Source: Ornithodoros turicata (Eukaryota > Arthropoda > Arachnida > Ixodida > Argasidae). From it: a stretch of DNA of 64,000 bases. The translations under genes were made by a program, and so were the position numbers. Below the pieces are notes generated by a model. It was not told the DNA's origin. It saw only the letters and a program-made list of their open reading frames with translations, and did no database searches. The stretch spans positions 992,001 to 1,056,000 of the forward strand of contig NW_026999301.1 in NCBI RefSeq assembly GCF_037126465.1. Reading direction: 5' to 3'. This document shows, piece by piece, positions 61,446 through 64,000 of the stretch (its first letter is position 1; every line of letters starts with the position of its first letter).

Positions 61446-62796
61446 ATAAAAAGCCGCACGTTGGCGTAACCTTTACGGGCAGGTGCTGGATTGAAGGCCG
61501 TAACATCTAATTAGCGGGTTTCCTTGTAAATTTTATAAAAGGTACTGCTCAGAGGGTACCTGGTAGCTTCTGAAATAGAGGGTAAAATATTGCGATTTTT
61601 TACCCTTTACTAAAGGGTACCGAGTAAAGCTCCTTCCATTATTCTTTTTATTGACAGCATGTTGGCTGCCATCTAGTCCATGAAAGTGACCCTTATCGTT
61701 GAAAGAACGGTTCAACAGCAAGCGAGCTGGTGATAGTGTCCATGATGGCGAGACCTGAAGAGGAGATACAAGAAGGGACATAAACACGCTATGTTGAGAC
61801 ATTGTGTATGTCCCTTGCTTTCCCTCGTCTCAGGGTTTCTCGCTATGGACATTCTTGATGTTTCCTTCGGCAAACTTTACATATTTTTATGTAGAATTGT
61901 GAAGGTACAGCCAGGCGCTGTTAGCAAATCACACAGTACTTTTCTTGAACCAAGAATCCATAGAAGGTACACAGTCATCTTCAGCATTGCACACACCTAT
62001 GGGACATGTTAATCACTTTGGAATGTCACAGACCTGTCATGGAGGCCGGCACATGATTAGTGGTGCTGAACAGACAACTATTTGCCATAGTTTAGGCATA
62101 AAAAGCAGTTTTGTCACCTGCATGGTGAGACAGATGCATCTCTACATACTTTGCCATGACACAAATATACGAAGCAACAAATGTACCCTCTATTTTATTA
62201 TGGTTATTAGTCAACACTGCAAAGAATGTGGGAACACAGTCTTGTACCACCTACACTCTTCAAAATGACCTTAACACACGACACATTGTAGGTGAACGAG
62301 ACTCCAGAATGATGTCCTCTCCCTCCCCATTAGCTGAAAACATTTTTCTACAACCTTGCATAAGGGGAAGTTAGTACAAGAAATGCACACATTCCTTTTT
62401 TGAGCAAATCAGTATTCAGAGCGTTACCATACTGTGGTAGGCCTGCAGTGCATTACATGGTACAGCACACACTGTAAAAATTTCACCGTAGAACATGTCC
62501 CCCATTCTAATGACAGTCTTCCCCAGTTCTTCAAACTGCCATTTCCCATAGTGCTTTATGGTATGACACAGTATTTTTACATCTTTACTGTAGTTTACTG
62601 GTTGTAGAAGAAAAAAGACACCACTGTTTCCGATCACAGGACGCAAGCCATAAGTGCTATACGGAAACAGTACATACTGCTCTCTAGCAGTTGTTCGTGT
62701 TTGGACATGGTATGGTGCATGCAGGGTAAATTCCATGGTTAAAATATCCAAACGTGAACAACTGTTAGATTACATGATGTAGAATGCTCTATAGTA
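61446..62796. other. Intergenic, nothing firm
   Basis: A small inverted GGGTACC/GGGTAAA cluster at 61550-61630 may be another mini-element. Frames up to 111 codons (62416-62751, minus strand) lack recognisable domains. Confidence 0.35.
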
Positions 62797-63500
62797 CAGT
62801 AAAACCTCCAAAGTCGGACACCTCCCTACCTCGGACAACTCCCCATGATTTCATTGCACGGGCAGGCTCCCATTGAAACTACATGGGGACGAAATTCTCT
62901 ATGTCGGACACCTCCCTATCTTGGAAGGAGGATAGGGTTTTCCCTGCAAAGTCGGACAAAACCCTGGCCAAATTACCTCAATATCGGCCCATCTTTGCAC
63001 CAAAAAGACCCAAAATGAGCCAGTGGCCTTGACTTTTGCCCCTTTTCCCCCTATACTGGTCTCACCATTTTGTTGCTTTAGTTTTTAGAGTCCAAAAACA
63101 AGTGCTGTCAGTCTACATTGTAATTCTTTATGTGAGCACTTGTCTTCAGTTTGTCTAGAGCCTTTGAATGTGCACTGCACCAAAGCTATCAGAAGTGACG
63201 CTTCAGAGACAAGTCCTTGCTGCTCGAAAAGCTCCAGAGGTAATGCCATTGAGTAGAATCTGAACGGAATTGAATATACTAAAATCAGTAATAATTATCA
63301 GTGAAGAGTGGGTAGAGGTACCACTACCAGGCACCACCACCAGGTACCACTAAGGACCTTAAATTGAAGGAGGGGGGCATTTCTCACAGCTGTGATCTCT
63401 TCCATTTTTTGTTGCCGTCATATTCTGTAACTCGGACACCTTTATAATTAGGAGACGCTTCGGCTGCACCGCGGGTGTCCAACATAGGAAGGTTTCACTG
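62797..63500. mobile_element. Pogo/Tigger-like MITE, 704 bp
   Basis: The left end CAGTAAAACCTCCAAAGTCG and right end inverted (CAGTGAAACCTTCCTATGTT) are terminal repeats flanked by TA (62795-62796 and 63501-63502). The inner TCGGACACCTCCCTA motif recurs at 62815 and 62904, and CTCGGACACC at 63432. The CAGT-AAACCTC terminus and TA target fit the pogo group. No transposase frame. Confidence 0.7.
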
Positions 63501-63502
63501 TA

Positions 63503-64000
63503 TTTATGTTCCGTGTCATGTGACCACGAACAATATATGCTTTTGCTCATGCTGCACAGCACAGGCGAATTGAGCTGAATGTGAGGATAATAACATGAAA
63601 CCCGAGGCGCGGAGGAAAAGGCATGACTTTACGGTCTCTGTGTCAGTTGTGTCATGTTGTAATTGCGTACCAGCTGGCCTGTACCTGAGAATAGGTTTGA
63701 TGCATTGTACACGCACATAGACATGCAGTATGTGGTGTGTTGTGATAGTAATGCCACTGCCAATTGAAGAATAATGCTCCAGGTGGATTGTTTCGGTACA
63801 ATCTTGAACTATGCATACCAAGGGGTAGGGCATCTGCGTGACAGGTTTACCTGGAAGTAAGAATGTAAACGTTAGCTGAAGTCATTGAATAATTAACATT
63901 ATCAATATACTGCTGCAGATGATACAAACAGTAGCGCACAAGATGCTGCGATATGTTGTGCAGGAATGTCTCTGTACTCACAATATTAGTACAGCAGCTA
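63503..64000. other. Intergenic, nothing recognised
   Basis: No gene or repeat identified up to the window edge. Confidence 0.4.

Overview
The window is animal nuclear DNA, most probably from a hard tick (Ixodida) or a close chelicerate. The evidence is spliced genes with GT-AG introns, tRNA-Gly genes with internal promoters and T-run terminators, pentanucleotide arrays of the arthropod TTAGG/TTGGG type, and a dense mix of mariner, tRNA-derived SINE, LINE, Ty3/gypsy, Ty1/copia, Harbinger-like and fold-back elements of the kinds known from ticks. I see no bacterial gene, operon, rRNA or CRISPR array. Family names are given from recognised motifs; no database search was run.

Layout. 1-1.1 kb: 5' part of a LINE on the minus strand with a frameshifted gag-like ORF1. 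2.2-3.4 kb: AT-rich diverged repeats. 3.46-5.07 kb: a candidate Harbinger-type element with terminal inverted repeats and a decayed transposase. 5.45-6.30 kb: an 846 bp fold-back element. 6.66-7.86 kb: an AT-rich cluster of unrecognised, partly decayed reading frames. 9.15-13.94 kb: the best-preserved unit, two convergent spliced genes. A THAP-DDE transposase (5 exons, 515 aa) faces a SWIM zinc finger plus YqaJ-nuclease protein (5 exons, 454 aa); together they look like an intact two-gene DNA transposon. 15.4-19 kb: MITEs, a SINE and mariner remains.

23.3-30.1 kb is a large, diverged inverted duplication. Its left arm is interrupted by a 5'-truncated LINE and its centre holds a CCTAA/CCCAA array. 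31.55-35.94 kb is a near full-length LINE with long open ORF1 and ORF2. ORF1 carries a 2A-like ribosome-skipping motif; ORF2 has endonuclease and reverse transcriptase. It is inserted in an older LINE fragment.

38.1-47.1 kb has two diverged copies of a block ordered [tRNA-Gly - SINE - mariner]. The two 71-nt tRNA genes are identical although their flanks differ. 46.6-48.3 kb: mariner and copia remains on the minus strand. 48.4-49.84 kb: 5' end and gag of a gypsy element that runs directly into a 194-198 bp satellite (49.84-52.4 kb) with a two-unit higher-order repeat. 52.5-53.4 kb: a second large fold-back. 53.9 kb: a short-period repeat. From 54 to 64 kb sequence is mostly unrecognised, with a few candidate first exons, a TIR element at 59 kb, a third fold-back at 61.2 kb and a pogo-like MITE at 62.8-63.5 kb.

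The only sequences that look functional are the two tRNA-Gly genes, the THAP-DDE/YqaJ transposon pair and the LINE at 31.6-35.9 kb. Most other coding traces are pseudogenes. No ordinary host protein gene is complete in the window.
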